This document shows, piece after piece, positions 16,480 to 27,978 of a stretch of 64,000 nt of DNA (positions within the stretch are counted from its first letter, which is position 1; each line of letters opens with the position of its first letter). The DNA is from an uncultured Holophagaceae bacterium (GTDB lineage: Bacteria > Acidobacteriota > Holophagae > Holophagales > Holophagaceae), in the NCBI GenBank assembly GCA_903913215.1, contig CAIWKE010000020.1:31496-95495 (forward strand), read 5' to 3'. Under the pieces are notes generated by a model, which saw only the letters and a list, made by a program, of their open reading frames with translations, did not search any database and was not told where the DNA came from. The translations under genes and the position numbers were made by a program.

Positions 16480-17613
16480 ATGAATCTTCAGTTACAAGTT
16501 TCCAAAGATCGTTTGGATCGAACGCTGGGGCTCCTGAAGCATGCCCTCGACCGGAGGGTGACTCTGCCCATCCTCCAGCACATCCTCGTGGACGTGCGGC
16601 CCAAGGAAGTGGTCCTGAAGGCCACAGATATGGAACTGGCCTTCGAAGCCACCGTTCCAGGCGAAGGCCAGGGCCAATGGACCATGGCGGTCCCCGGCAA
16701 GAAGTTCATCGAGACTGTGAAGGTCTTCCCCGAGGGCATCCTCAGCCTCGAATGCCCCGACGCGGGCGGGCGCCTCTGGCTGCGGGCTAAGGGCATGAAC
16801 TCTGAGCACAACATCCAGCCCGGCGAGGGCTTCCCTGAACTGCCGGCTCCTGGCAAGGATTTGCCGGTGGTGAAGATCCCAGTGCTGCGCTTCAAGCGGG
16901 CCATCCAACTGGGCTCCATCGCGGTGAGCCGGGATGCCACCAAGCCGACCCTTTCGGCCGTTCTGGTGCATCTCTCCAAGAATCATGTGCGCGTGGTCTC
17001 TACGGACGGTTTCCGGCTCGCCGTGGCCGAGGTTCCGTGCGACACGAGGCTCAAGGAAGAAGTTCGGCTGATCGTACCCAAGCGAGCCCTGGATCTCATC
17101 CCCACCCTGCTGGGGGACGAGGGCGAGGTGGAACTCTGCTGGGATGGCACCACGCTCTTCCTGGACCAGCCTGGTCTCAAGTTCAGCACCCGCCTGGTCA
17201 CGGGCAACTACCCTGCCTACGAGAAGGTGCTCCCGGCAGAACTGCCCAAGCGCGTGATCATGGACCGGGAAGTATTCCTCCGCACCCTGCGCTTCGTGGG
17301 CCTGAAGAAGGACGACTACAACAAAAACGTGCGTCTTTTCTACGAATTCCCCAGCTTGCGCACGGTCTTCCAGCACCCGGACGAGGGCGTCAACCAGGCC
17401 ACCCTGCCCTTCACGGGCGAAGAGAACCCCTTCGAGCTGGCCTTCAATATTGACTACCTCACCGAGCTGTTGGAACGGCTCCCCGGCGAGGAAGTCGTCT
17501 ACCAGTTCAAGGACGAAGTGGGTCAGGGGGTCTTCATGTCCCCCAGCCTCGAGGACTTCAGCTTCCGCTATGTCCTCATGCCTGTCCGTTTTGCCAACAG
17601 CGCCACGGCCTGA
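16480..17613 (+). CDS. dnaN: DNA polymerase III beta subunit (sliding clamp)
   Basis: The ring-shaped processivity clamp for the replicative polymerase. The 377 aa span three repeated clamp domains. Recognisable blocks: LPILQHILVDV near the N-terminus, AVSRDATKPTLSAVLVH at the start of domain 2, VSTDGFRLAVAE, and the C-terminal VLMPVRF. It directly follows the putative origin and precedes gyrB by 48 nt; recF, often between dnaN and gyrB, is absent. Confidence 0.97.
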   Translation: MNLQLQVSKDRLDRTLGLLKHALDRRVTLPILQHILVDVRPKEVVLKATDMELAFEATVPGEGQGQWTMAVPGKKFIETVKVFPEGILSLECPDAGGRLWLRAKGMNSEHNIQPGEGFPELPAPGKDLPVVKIPVLRFKRAIQLGSIAVSRDATKPTLSAVLVHLSKNHVRVVSTDGFRLAVAEVPCDTRLKEEVRLIVPKRALDLIPTLLGDEGEVELCWDGTTLFLDQPGLKFSTRLVTGNYPAYEKVLPAELPKRVIMDREVFLRTLRFVGLKKDDYNKNVRLFYEFPSLRTVFQHPDEGVNQATLPFTGEENPFELAFNIDYLTELLERLPGEEVVYQFKDEVGQGVFMSPSLEDFSFRYVLMPVRFANSATA

Positions 17614-17655
17614 GCCGAGGCCGAACACCGCACTTCACCGCACCCAACCAAGTGA

Positions 17656-20217
<2,562 letters not shown>

Positions 20218-20221
20218 GGCT

Positions 20222-20248
20222 CGGAATTTGGCCGACGGCCAAATTCCG
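20222..20248. repeat. 12-bp stem palindrome after gyrB
   Basis: Perfect inverted repeat CGGAATTTGGCC / GGCCAAATTCCG with a 3-nt loop, 4 nt after the gyrB stop. It has no U-tract, so it is not a classical intrinsic terminator. It resembles the second palindrome at 20314-20344. Confidence 0.7.
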
Positions 20249-20264
20249 GGTTAGAAAAAGCGTT

Positions 20265-20280
20265 TGTTCCACGTGGAACC
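20265..20280. promoter_or_regulatory. parS: parS-like centromere site 3 (gyrB-gyrA gap)
   Basis: TGTTCCACGTGGAACC matches the parS 16-mer at 15 of 16 positions and keeps the 14-bp palindrome. It lies about 4 kb right of the putative oriC, flanked by two larger palindromes. Confidence 0.85.
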
Positions 20281-20313
20281 CCGGATAGATGCCATCCCCA
20301 CTGATTGAATTTA

Positions 20314-20344
20314 CGGGGATTTTGGCCGCAGGCCGAAATCCCCG
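20314..20344. repeat. 14-bp stem palindrome before gyrA
   Basis: Inverted repeat CGGGGATTTTGGCC / GGCCGAAATCCCCG with a 3-nt loop and one T-G mismatch, 12 nt upstream of the gyrA start. It is similar in plan to the palindrome after gyrB. It could affect gyrA translation because it abuts the ribosome-binding region. Confidence 0.65.
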
Positions 20345-20356
20345 CAGCGAGAACCC

Positions 20357-22957
20357 ATGAACCGTGTAGAGCCCCTCGAAATCGAAAAGGAAATGCGGAA
20401 GTCCTACTTGGACTACGCCATGAGCGTCATCGTGGGCCGGGCCCTGCCCGATGTCCGCGACGGCCTCAAGCCCGTGCATCGCCGCGTCATGTTCGCCATG
20501 AAGGAGTCGGGCAACGAGTGGAACCGGGCCTACAAGAAGTCCGCCCGCACCGTGGGTGACGTGATGGGTAAGTACCATCCCCATGGCGATTCCGCCATCT
20601 ACGACACCCTCGTCCGCATGGCCCAGCCCTTCTCCATGCGCCACGTGCTGGTGGATGGTCAGGGCAACTTCGGCTCCATCGACGGCGACTCTGCCGCGGC
20701 CATGCGCTACACCGAGGCCCGCCTTTCACGCCTCGCCAACGAGCTGATGGGCGACATCGACCAGGACACTGTCGACTTCGGGCCCAACTACGACGGCAGC
20801 ATGGAAGAGCCCTTGGTCCTGCCCGCCAAGTTCCCCAACCTTCTGGTGAACGGCTCCCAGGGCATCGCCGTGGGCATGGCCACCAGCATCCCCCCCCACA
20901 ACCTGCGGGAGTGCGTGGGCGCCCTGGTGACCCTCATCGACCACCCGGAGACGGCCATGGACGGCCTCATGGCCCACATCAAGGGGCCGGACTTCCCAGG
21001 CGGTGGCCTCATGCTGGGCACCGAAGGCGTCATGGACGCCTACCGCACCGGCCGCGGCCGCTGCGTGGTGCGCGCCAAGTCCCACGTCGAACAGATCAAA
21101 CGGGCCGGGGACCGGGAGCAGATCGTCTTCACTGAGCTGCCCTACCAGGTGAACAAGGCCACCCTCACCGAGAAGATCGCCGAGTTGGTCCGGGAGAAGA
21201 AGATCGACGGCATCAGTGACCTGCGGGACGAAAGTGACCGCGAGGGCATTCGCCTGGTGGTGGAGCTGAAGAAGAATGAGCCCAGCGACATCGTCCTGAA
21301 CCAGCTCTACCAGCAGACCCAACTCCAGAACAGCTTCCCCATCACGATGCTGGCCATCGTGAACGGCCAGCCCCGGGTCTGCACCCTGCGCGAGATCCTC
21401 CAGGAGTTCATCGGCTTCCGCCGTGAGGTGGTGACCCGCCGGACCATGTTCCAGCTGCGGAAGGCCGAGGAGCGCCACCACGTCCTCATGGGCCTCAAGA
21501 TCGCCCTGGACCACTTGGATGCGGTCATCAAGCTCATTCGCGCCGCCAAGAGCCCCGAGGAGGCCAAGGCTGGCCTCATGGCCGGGGCCTTCGCCACCGC
21601 TGCGGCCCTCAAGAAGGACCCCAGCCTTTGCCTCTCGGCCGTGCAAGCCCAGGCCATCCTGGACATGCGCCTCCAACGCCTCACGGGCCTGGAGCGGGAG
21701 AAGATCCTCGATGAGCTGGCCGAGCTTGAGAAGACCATCGCCAAGCTCAAGGCCATCCTGGAGGACGAGAGCCTCCTCCTGAAGGTCATCAAGGAAGAGC
21801 TGCTGGCCGTGGCCGAGCAGTTCGGGAACGACCGCCGCACAGAGATCGTGGGCTACACCGGCGAGATCCGCATGGAGGACGTGGTCCCTGACGACCCCAT
21901 GGTCGTCACCATGTCCAAGGCCGGCTACATCAAGCGCACGGACCTGAACGCCTACCGCCGCCAGCGGCGCGGGGGCCGGGGCAAGGTGGGCATGAAGACC
22001 AAGGACGAGGATTTCGTCGAGCAGCTCTTCATGACCAAGGCCCACGACACCCTCATGGCCTTCACCGACAAGGGTATCGTTTACGCCCTCAAGGTTTATG
22101 ACCTCCCTGAGGCCGCCGCCTCCACCCGCGGCAAGCACATCAAGAACCTCATCTCCCTGAAGGACGGGGAGAACGTGGTGACCCTCATGGCCCTGCGGGA
22201 CTTCCCTGAAGGCGAGTGCCTGGTCTTCGCCACCAGCGATGGCACCGTGAAGAAGAGCAGCCTCGCGGCCTACTCCAACATCCGGGCCAACGGCCTCATC
22301 GCCCTGAATATCGACGATGACAACGCCCTCGTGGCGGTGCGTCGGGCTACGGGCCAGCAGCAGATCGTCCTGGCCACAGCCCAGGGCAAGGCTATCCGCT
22401 TCCCTGAGGACGACATCCGCGCCACGGGTCGCGCCACCACGGGCGTCCGCGGCATGAAGCTGGCGAAGGGCGACCACATCGTCGATATGGAAGTGGCGGA
22501 TCCTCTGCCGGACCTCCCGGAGGGCGTGGAGCCCGACGAGAGCACCGAGGACCACGGCATGCTCCTCACGGTCTGCGAGAAAGGCTTCGGCAAGCGCAGC
22601 CTCGTGCAGGACTACCGCCTCCAGGGCAGGGGCGGCACGGGCGTCATCAACATCCGCGCTGGCGTCCGCAATGGCCGGGTGGTGGGCTTCAAGCTGGTCA
22701 AGCCCGGGGAAGGGTGCCTCCTCATCAGCCAGGAGGGCATGGTCATCCGCTTCCTCATCGACGAGGTCCGCAAGACCGGCCGCAACGCCCAGGGGGTCAG
22801 CCTCCTCAAGCTGGCCAGCCCCGAGGACCGGGTGGTGGGTCTCGCCAAGATTGACGCCAGCGCCATGGCCCTGGACGAGGAAGAGGACTTGGCCGAGGTC
22901 GACGTGGCCCATCCTGGCCCAGATGAAAGCGGCGAGCAGCCTAAGCTGGGGTTGTAA
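20357..22957 (+). CDS. gyrA: DNA gyrase subunit A
   Basis: The DNA cleavage-reunion subunit of gyrase. The N-terminal winged-helix region contains [37 protein letters not shown] and the active-site Tyr in [11 protein letters not shown]. The C-terminal beta-pinwheel begins near residue 500 and contains the GyrA box QRRGGRG, which separates it from ParC. The 866 aa are full length. It follows gyrB with a 139-bp gap holding parS and two palindromes. Confidence 0.98.
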   Translation: MNRVEPLEIEKEMRKSYLDYAMSVIVGRALPDVRDGLKPVHRRVMFAMKESGNEWNRAYKKSARTVGDVMGKYHPHGDSAIYDTLVRMAQPFSMRHVLVDGQGNFGSIDGDSAAAMRYTEARLSRLANELMGDIDQDTVDFGPNYDGSMEEPLVLPAKFPNLLVNGSQGIAVGMATSIPPHNLRECVGALVTLIDHPETAMDGLMAHIKGPDFPGGGLMLGTEGVMDAYRTGRGRCVVRAKSHVEQIKRAGDREQIVFTELPYQVNKATLTEKIAELVREKKIDGISDLRDESDREGIRLVVELKKNEPSDIVLNQLYQQTQLQNSFPITMLAIVNGQPRVCTLREILQEFIGFRREVVTRRTMFQLRKAEERHHVLMGLKIALDHLDAVIKLIRAAKSPEEAKAGLMAGAFATAAALKKDPSLCLSAVQAQAILDMRLQRLTGLEREKILDELAELEKTIAKLKAILEDESLLLKVIKEELLAVAEQFGNDRRTEIVGYTGEIRMEDVVPDDPMVVTMSKAGYIKRTDLNAYRRQRRGGRGKVGMKTKDEDFVEQLFMTKAHDTLMAFTDKGIVYALKVYDLPEAAASTRGKHIKNLISLKDGENVVTLMALRDFPEGECLVFATSDGTVKKSSLAAYSNIRANGLIALNIDDDNALVAVRRATGQQQIVLATAQGKAIRFPEDDIRATGRATTGVRGMKLAKGDHIVDMEVADPLPDLPEGVEPDESTEDHGMLLTVCEKGFGKRSLVQDYRLQGRGGTGVINIRAGVRNGRVVGFKLVKPGEGCLLISQEGMVIRFLIDEVRKTGRNAQGVSLLKLASPEDRVVGLAKIDASAMALDEEEDLAEVDVAHPGPDESGEQPKLGL

Positions 22958-22972
22958 ACGACCCAAGAACCA

Positions 22973-23039
22973 ACCACGGATACAAGAAGACCACGAAGAA
23001 AAGCCCGGTGCTTCTTCGTGGTCTTCTTGTATCCGTGGT
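22973..23039. repeat. 28-bp perfect inverted repeat (CCACGAAG-type)
   Basis: The left arm 22973-23000 and the complement of 23012-23039 are identical over 28 nt, starting ACCACGGATACAAGAAGACC, with an 11-nt loop. It fills the gap between gyrA and the convergent minus-strand gene and probably folds as a strong hairpin, acting as a bidirectional transcript end. Related CCACGAAG palindromes recur at 26375, 43913 and 46351. Confidence 0.85.
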
Positions 23040-23485
23040 CAATCTATTGATTGTTTCAAGTAAGGTGCCCAATCCCCGCCGGCAATCTCCGTGGCCTCCC
23101 GCTCCAGGCGGGGCAGACGTTCTACGTGGAACAGGTAGACCCATGCCAGGTAGGAGGCCCCCCCCTCCAGGCGCACCGGCAGGATCTCGCGGGTGAAAAG
23201 GCCCTCCTCGACCCCTTCCAGGGGGTCCAGGTCCGCCAGGGCGGAGTCCAGGTCGGCTTCATCCTCGTAGCCCACAAAGTCGCCGCGGACCCAGCCCTGC
23301 CCCGGTGGTGGAGTGTCGGGCTCAGCGGTGGGAACCAGGGCCGGGTAGCCCGCCGCCAGGTGGAAGAGTCGCCCGGCGACCCAGCCCCCCGTGACGCCCT
23401 CTGGCTGGGTCCGCATCAGCCACCCATGGTGTGCCCCGCCCTCCCGGAGCGTCCCATACACAAACAACCCATCCGCAGCCTGCAT
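23039..23485 (-). CDS. gamma-glutamylcyclotransferase-like (AIG2/GGCT fold) protein
   Basis: A 148-aa protein beginning LFVYGTLREGGAHHGWL, the YGTLR signature of the gamma-glutamyl cyclotransferase/AIG2 fold that binds gamma-glutamyl substrates. The mid-region LDPLEGVEEGLFTREILPV contains the usual D-x-x-E-G segment with the catalytic Glu. The exact substrate is unknown. The gene carries a parS-like site encoding LFHVE near its 3' end, and its stop codon touches the outer end of the 28-bp inverted repeat. Confidence 0.8.
   Translation of the reverse strand: MQAADGLFVYGTLREGGAHHGWLMRTQPEGVTGGWVAGRLFHLAAGYPALVPTAEPDTPPPGQGWVRGDFVGYEDEADLDSALADLDPLEGVEEGLFTREILPVRLEGGASYLAWVYLFHVERLPRLEREATEIAGGDWAPYLKQSID
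23118..23133. promoter_or_regulatory. parS: degenerate parS-like site 4
   Basis: CGTTCTACGTGGAACA matches the parS 16-mer at 14 of 16 positions; one change breaks the palindrome centre (CTACG for CCACG). It is inside the cyclotransferase gene, about 6.8 kb right of the putative origin. Weaker than the other three sites. Confidence 0.5.
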
Positions 23486-23506
23486 GAGGCCCCCCTGAAA
23501 AACATA

Positions 23507-23533
23507 CAGCCAAAACGCATGGCGTTTTGGCTG
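23507..23533 (-). terminator. probable intrinsic terminator of glyA
   Basis: A perfect 12-bp stem, CAGCCAAAACGC / GCGTTTTGGCTG, with a 3-nt loop, 26 nt past the glyA stop on the minus strand. It is followed in the transcript by UGUAUGUUUUU, a reasonable U-rich tail. Confidence 0.65.
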
Positions 23534-23559
23534 CGTGCTGAGTGCTCGTTGGAACAGTT

Positions 23560-24798
23560 TTATTCAGGAATGGGGAACTGGTCCGTGAGGTGGAAGACCT
23601 CCTGCCGGACCCGGGCAAAGGTGCTGTCGTCGGCCCGATGCCGGAGTGTTACATCGAAGAAGCGGGCGATGTGATCCATCTCTTCTTCCTTCATGCCACG
23701 GGTGGTGAGGGCTGGGCTGCCCAAGCGAATGCCCGAGGGCTTGAGGGGGGGGTTGGGGTCAAAGGGGATGCCGTTCTTGTTGGTGGTCATTCCAGCCCGG
23801 TGGAGGCAGTTTTCGGCCTCGTTGCCGAGGAGACCATGGTCGCGAAGGTCCACCAGGAAGAGGTGGTTATCCGTGCCGCCGCTTACGATGCGCCAGCCGC
23901 GCTCCTGGAGGCCCTTGGCCAGGGCATGGGCATTGCGGATGACCTGGCCGCTGTAGGTCTTGAACTCCGGCTGCTGGATTTCGTGCAGGGCCACTGCCTT
24001 GGCGGCGATGACGTGCATGAGGGGGCCACCCTGGACGCCCGGGAAGACCGCGCGATCGATGTCCTTGGCATAGTGGGACTTGCAGAGAATCAACCCGCCG
24101 CGGGGGCCACGCATGGTCTTGTGGGTCGTGGTGGTGACGAAGTCCGCGTGGGGCACGGGGCTGGGGTGGTGTCCCGTGGCCACCAGGCCAGCGATGTGGG
24201 CCATGTCGACCATGAGCATGGCGCCCACTTCGTCGCAGATCTCGCGGAAGAGGGGGAAGTTCCAGGTGCGACTGTAGGCCGAGGCACCGACAACGATCAT
24301 CTTGGGGCGGTGCTGGAGGGCCAAACTGCGGACCTCGTCCATGTCCACCCGCTCGTCTTCCTGGCGCACATGGTAGGGCACGAACTTGTAGAGGATGCCG
24401 GAGCTGTTGAGGGGGTGGCCGTGGGTGAGGTGGCCGCCGTGGGCCAGGTCCAGGCCCATGACCGTGTCGCCGGGTTTCAGGGCCGCCAGGTAGACCGCCA
24501 TGTTGGCCTGGGCGCCGCTATGGGGCTGCACATTGGCATGCTCTGCGCCGAAGATCTCCTTGGCGCGATTCCGGGCCAAGTCCTCGATGGTGTCCACATT
24601 GCTGCAACCGCCGTAATACCGCTTGCCGGGGTAACCCTCGGCGTACTTGTTCGTGAAGTGCGAGCCCATGGTCTGCATGACCGCGCGGGAGGCATAGTTT
24701 TCCGAGGCGATGAGCTCCAGGTGGTGTCGCTGTCTCTGCACCTCCAGTTCCAGGGCCTGGAAGACAGCAGGGTCAGAGGTTCGGATCACTTCATACAT
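23560..24798 (-). CDS. glyA: serine hydroxymethyltransferase
   Basis: A PLP enzyme interconverting serine plus tetrahydrofolate with glycine plus methylene-THF, feeding thymidylate (ThyX here), purines and methionine. The 412 aa match family length. Motifs: [15 protein letters not shown] at the N-terminus, [29 protein letters not shown], and the PLP lysine in [15 protein letters not shown]. It is monocistronic and divergent from purB; no glycine riboswitch is seen upstream. Confidence 0.98.
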   Translation of the reverse strand: MYEVIRTSDPAVFQALELEVQRQRHHLELIASENYASRAVMQTMGSHFTNKYAEGYPGKRYYGGCSNVDTIEDLARNRAKEIFGAEHANVQPHSGAQANMAVYLAALKPGDTVMGLDLAHGGHLTHGHPLNSSGILYKFVPYHVRQEDERVDMDEVRSLALQHRPKMIVVGASAYSRTWNFPLFREICDEVGAMLMVDMAHIAGLVATGHHPSPVPHADFVTTTTHKTMRGPRGGLILCKSHYAKDIDRAVFPGVQGGPLMHVIAAKAVALHEIQQPEFKTYSGQVIRNAHALAKGLQERGWRIVSGGTDNHLFLVDLRDHGLLGNEAENCLHRAGMTTNKNGIPFDPNPPLKPSGIRLGSPALTTRGMKEEEMDHIARFFDVTLRHRADDSTFARVRQEVFHLTDQFPIPE

Positions 24799-24916
24799 GG
24801 TGGGGAGCTCCAGGTGATGCCCCTATCCTAGCCTCGCTGGCGCAGAGCCACGAGACCCTCTTAGTGAGCAGGATCACAGCTCGGGCCCTGTGCGACACTG
24901 AAAGCACGGAGATTCC

Positions 24917-26368
24917 ATGTCCTTCCTGCCCCCCCATGATGGTCCCGAGCTGGAGCGTTTCGAGCACCCCCTGGCCACCCGCTATGCCAGCAAGGCCATG
25001 GTGCGCCTGCTTTCCCCGCTCTACCGCCAGCGGGTCTGGCGCCGCCTCTGGATCGCCCTGGCCGAGGCTGAGTCGGAGCTGGGTCTGCCCGTGACGGCCG
25101 CCCAAGTGGCGGAGTTGCGGGCCACCCAGGACCAGGTGGACCTGGAGGCCATCGCGCGGCACGAGGCAGCCCTGCGCCACGACGTCATGGCCGCCATTCA
25201 CGCCTGGGGCGAACAAGCCCCCGGGGCGCGGCCCATCATCCACCTGGGCGCCACCAGTTGCTTCGTGACAGACAACGGGGACCTGCTCATCGTGCAGGAG
25301 GCCCTGGCCCTACTGCGCCGCCGCCTGCAGGATGTCCTGGCCGCGCTGGCCACCTTTGCGGCCCAGTGGCAGGATCAGCCCACCCTGGGCTTCACGCACT
25401 TCCAGCCGGCCCAGCCCACCACCGTGGGCAAGCGCGCCAGCCTCTGGATCCAGGATCTGCTCCTGGACCTGGAAGACCTTGACCACCTCATGCGCACCAC
25501 CCCTGTGCGGGGCGTGAAGGGCACCACGGGCACCCAGGCCAGCTTCCTGGAATTGTTCGAGGGCGATGGGGCCCAGGTGGAGGCACTGGAACAGCGCTTC
25601 TGTCAGAAGGTGGGCTTCCCGGCCATCCCGGTTTCGGGCCAGACCGCTTCCCGAAAGCTGGAGGATCGCTTCGGCCAGGTGCTCTGCGGCATCGCCGCTT
25701 CGGCCTCCAAGTTCGCCTGCGACCTGCGCCTGCTTCAGCACCTGAAGGAAGTCGAGGAGCCCTTCGAGACCCAGCAGATCGGCTCCAGCGCCATGCCCTA
25801 CAAGCGCAATCCCATGCGGTCAGAACGTATCAACAGCCTCGCCCGCTTCGTGCTGGGCCTCATGCCCAGCACCTACCAGACCAGTGCCAGCCAGTGGATG
25901 GAGCGAACCCTGGATGACAGCGCCCACCGCCGCCTGACCATCAGCCAGGGCCTGCTCGCCACGGATGCCATCCTCGTGCTGCTGCGCAACGTGGCCTCGG
26001 GCCTGGTGGTCTATCCCCGCATGATCGAAGCCCGGCTTTCCCAAGAACTGCCCTTCATGGCCGCCGAGGTGCTGCTCATGGAGGCCGTGAAGCGGGGCGG
26101 CGACCGCCAGGACCTGCACGAGCGCTTCCGGGTGGCGGCCCTCGAGGCCGGACGTCGCATCAAGGCCGAGGGCCGGCCCAACGAGTTGCTGCAGCTTCTG
26201 GCTGCGGATCCCGCCTGGGCCATGACCGAGGCCGAACTGGTCGCGCTCTTGGACGCCAAACGCTTCACTGGCCGCGCGGGCGATCAGGTGCGCCAATTCC
26301 TGGCGGGCCCCGTGGCCGCCGCCCTCGCGGATCATCGGCCTGCTGACGAAGCAGCTGTCCGAGTTTAA
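24917..26368 (+). CDS. purB: adenylosuccinate lyase
   Basis: PurB catalyses two fumarate-releasing steps in purine synthesis (SAICAR to AICAR and adenylosuccinate to AMP). The 483 aa show HLGATSCFVTDN, the catalytic-His region TLGFTHFQPAQPTTVGKR, and the superfamily signature SSAMPYKRNPMRSE. YASKAMVRLLSP near the N-terminus is typical of the PurB branch. A CCACGAAG-type palindrome follows its stop. Confidence 0.95.
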   Translation: MSFLPPHDGPELERFEHPLATRYASKAMVRLLSPLYRQRVWRRLWIALAEAESELGLPVTAAQVAELRATQDQVDLEAIARHEAALRHDVMAAIHAWGEQAPGARPIIHLGATSCFVTDNGDLLIVQEALALLRRRLQDVLAALATFAAQWQDQPTLGFTHFQPAQPTTVGKRASLWIQDLLLDLEDLDHLMRTTPVRGVKGTTGTQASFLELFEGDGAQVEALEQRFCQKVGFPAIPVSGQTASRKLEDRFGQVLCGIAASASKFACDLRLLQHLKEVEEPFETQQIGSSAMPYKRNPMRSERINSLARFVLGLMPSTYQTSASQWMERTLDDSAHRRLTISQGLLATDAILVLLRNVASGLVVYPRMIEARLSQELPFMAAEVLLMEAVKRGGDRQDLHERFRVAALEAGRRIKAEGRPNELLQLLAADPAWAMTEAELVALLDAKRFTGRAGDQVRQFLAGPVAAALADHRPADEAAVRV

Positions 26369-26374
26369 TTAAAA

Positions 26375-26429
26375 GATCCACCACGAAGCAGATCTGCCCA
26401 GCCTTTCCTTTGCGTATTCGTGGTGGATC
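26375..26429. repeat. 13-bp inverted repeat (CCACGAAG-type)
   Basis: GATCCACCACGAA (26375-26387) is perfectly complementary to TTCGTGGTGGATC (26417-26429), with a 29-nt loop, in the purB/Asd-like gap. The same GGATCCACCACGAA core occurs at 46351-46580. Confidence 0.75.
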
Positions 26430-26459
26430 AGTAGTTGTTTTGATTTCGAAAGGTCTTCC

Positions 26460-27287
26460 ATGCTGAAGCTTGCTGTCATTGGCGCCCAGACCCTCCTGGG
26501 ACGTGAACTCGTCGCTGCGCTGGAGGCCCGGGAGGCCTCCATCGTGCCGCTGTCCATCGGGGCCCTCACGGTGGCTGAGGAGGAGGGAGACCTGGTGGTC
26601 TTCGCGCCCAGCCGCCTTCTGCTGGAGGGCCTGGACGGCTTGATCCTCGCGGATACCCCCGACATGGATCTGCTGGAGGGCTTCCCGGGCTGGATCCTGG
26701 ACCTGCGCCCCGAGCCGGAGATGCGCATCGAGGCCATGCCCCTGGCGGGTTCCTGGCCCAAGGGTGTGAAGTCCCTGCGCGGCCGTCCGGCCCTGGAACT
26801 GGTGCTCGCCCTCCTGCCCTCGCTGCTGGAAAATCTGGGCGAGGTGGGCGGCACCCATCTGCGCTCCGTGGCCTGGATGGGCGATCGGGGTTTGGACGGC
26901 CTCGTGGAACAGACCCTGGCTGTTCTCAATGGCGAGGATCCGGACCTGACCAAGATGGGCTACCGGCAGGCCTTCGAGGTGGTGCCCGTCACTCCCGTGG
27001 CCGGCAAAGGCCGACTTATGGAAGTGCGGGTTCCCTCCTTCCACGGAGACCTGCTCATCCTCCAGATCCGGGCCGCCGAGGGGAAGACCCTGGTTAAGAA
27101 GGAGGCCCTCCCCGGTGTGAAATGGGTGGACAGTGTGCCCAGCTCTCGGGACGTGGCCATCAGCGCCGACCTGCTGGCCCACCTGGATCTCACGGCGGAT
27201 GCCAAGGCTGCGGTGCTGACCCTCGGCTTCGACCCTGTGCTCTGGGGCGTGCTCCGTCCCACCATGCGTGTGCTGGACCTGATGTAA
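26460..27287 (+). CDS. aspartate-semialdehyde dehydrogenase-like protein lacking the catalytic Cys
   Basis: A 275-aa protein whose N-terminus LAVIGAQTLLGRELVAALE reads like the NAD(P)-binding start of aspartate-semialdehyde dehydrogenase (compare VTVLGATGVVGQRFV in the true Asd at 39028), and whose later part (VVPVTPVAGKGRLMEVRVPSF) recalls the Asd dimerisation domain. It contains no cysteine at all, so the acyl-enzyme chemistry is impossible. It resembles the USG-1 type of degenerate paralogue. The ferredoxin gene starts 2 nt after its stop, suggesting a joint function that I cannot name. Confidence 0.65.
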   Translation: MLKLAVIGAQTLLGRELVAALEAREASIVPLSIGALTVAEEEGDLVVFAPSRLLLEGLDGLILADTPDMDLLEGFPGWILDLRPEPEMRIEAMPLAGSWPKGVKSLRGRPALELVLALLPSLLENLGEVGGTHLRSVAWMGDRGLDGLVEQTLAVLNGEDPDLTKMGYRQAFEVVPVTPVAGKGRLMEVRVPSFHGDLLILQIRAAEGKTLVKKEALPGVKWVDSVPSSRDVAISADLLAHLDLTADAKAAVLTLGFDPVLWGVLRPTMRVLDLM

Positions 27288-27289
27288 CC

Positions 27290-27937
27290 ATGGCCCGGAA
27301 GCTCGACGAACCCCAGGAACGCGGCGATTTCTTCAAGTCCCTGGGGACCCTCTTTGCCGGCTTCGTGGCCAAGGGCGTCGAGGATGCGGTCGTGAACCTG
27401 GGCCCCAAACTGCTGCGCCCTCCTGGCGCCCTGGATGAGCTGGAATTCCTCACCAAGTGCACCCGGTGCGACCTGTGCATGCGGGCCTGTCCCGAGAATT
27501 CCATCAACGTGGCCGGGGCCAGTGGCGGTCTGGCCCTGAAGACCCCCTTCATTGATCCCCGCTCCGTGCCCTGCTTCCTCTGCACCTCCCTGCCCTGCAT
27601 CTCGGCCTGCGAGGATGGTGCCTTGGTCTGGCCCACCCGCAAGCGCAAGGACGGCACCACCGTGGAGGGCCCCCGGGCTGTCCGCATGGGAACTGCTGTG
27701 GTGAAGCCCAGCCGCTGCATCACCTGGGATCATGGCGACCGGGAGGCCAGCGCCTGCCGCCTCTGTGTGGACCGCTGCCCCTATCCCGAGGAGGCCATCC
27801 GCATCGCCCCGCCCGAGGAAGGGGAGCGCATCGGCCACCCTGAAGTCATCGCGGACATCTGCACGGGCTGCGGCCTCTGTGTCTTCTCTTGCCCGGCCGA
27901 GCCCACGGCCATCATCGTGGCACCGCGCCGCGATTGA
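27290..27937 (+). CDS. NapG-like ferredoxin with four 4Fe-4S clusters
   Basis: A 215-aa iron-sulfur protein. Four Cys clusters in order: CTRCDLCMRACP, CFLCTSLPCISAC, CRLCVDRCP and CTGCGLCVFSCP, with an extra Cys at CITWD, matching the four-cluster layout of NapG/MauM-type electron carriers. The N-terminus RGDFFKSLGTLFAGF looks like a decayed twin-arginine signal (RG instead of RR), so export is doubtful. It is coupled to the Asd-like gene (2-nt gap). No nap, mau or other redox partner genes are in the window. Confidence 0.82.
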   Translation: MARKLDEPQERGDFFKSLGTLFAGFVAKGVEDAVVNLGPKLLRPPGALDELEFLTKCTRCDLCMRACPENSINVAGASGGLALKTPFIDPRSVPCFLCTSLPCISACEDGALVWPTRKRKDGTTVEGPRAVRMGTAVVKPSRCITWDHGDREASACRLCVDRCPYPEEAIRIAPPEEGERIGHPEVIADICTGCGLCVFSCPAEPTAIIVAPRRD

Positions 27938-27978
27938 CCCCGTCGCGGGGGGGGTCGCTCGCGGGCTAGTGACACTTC

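Noticed and set aside
27936..27956. GACCCC/GGGGTC hairpin between the ferredoxin gene and lipA, as a terminator
   Set aside because: Only a 6-bp stem with no U-run on either strand.
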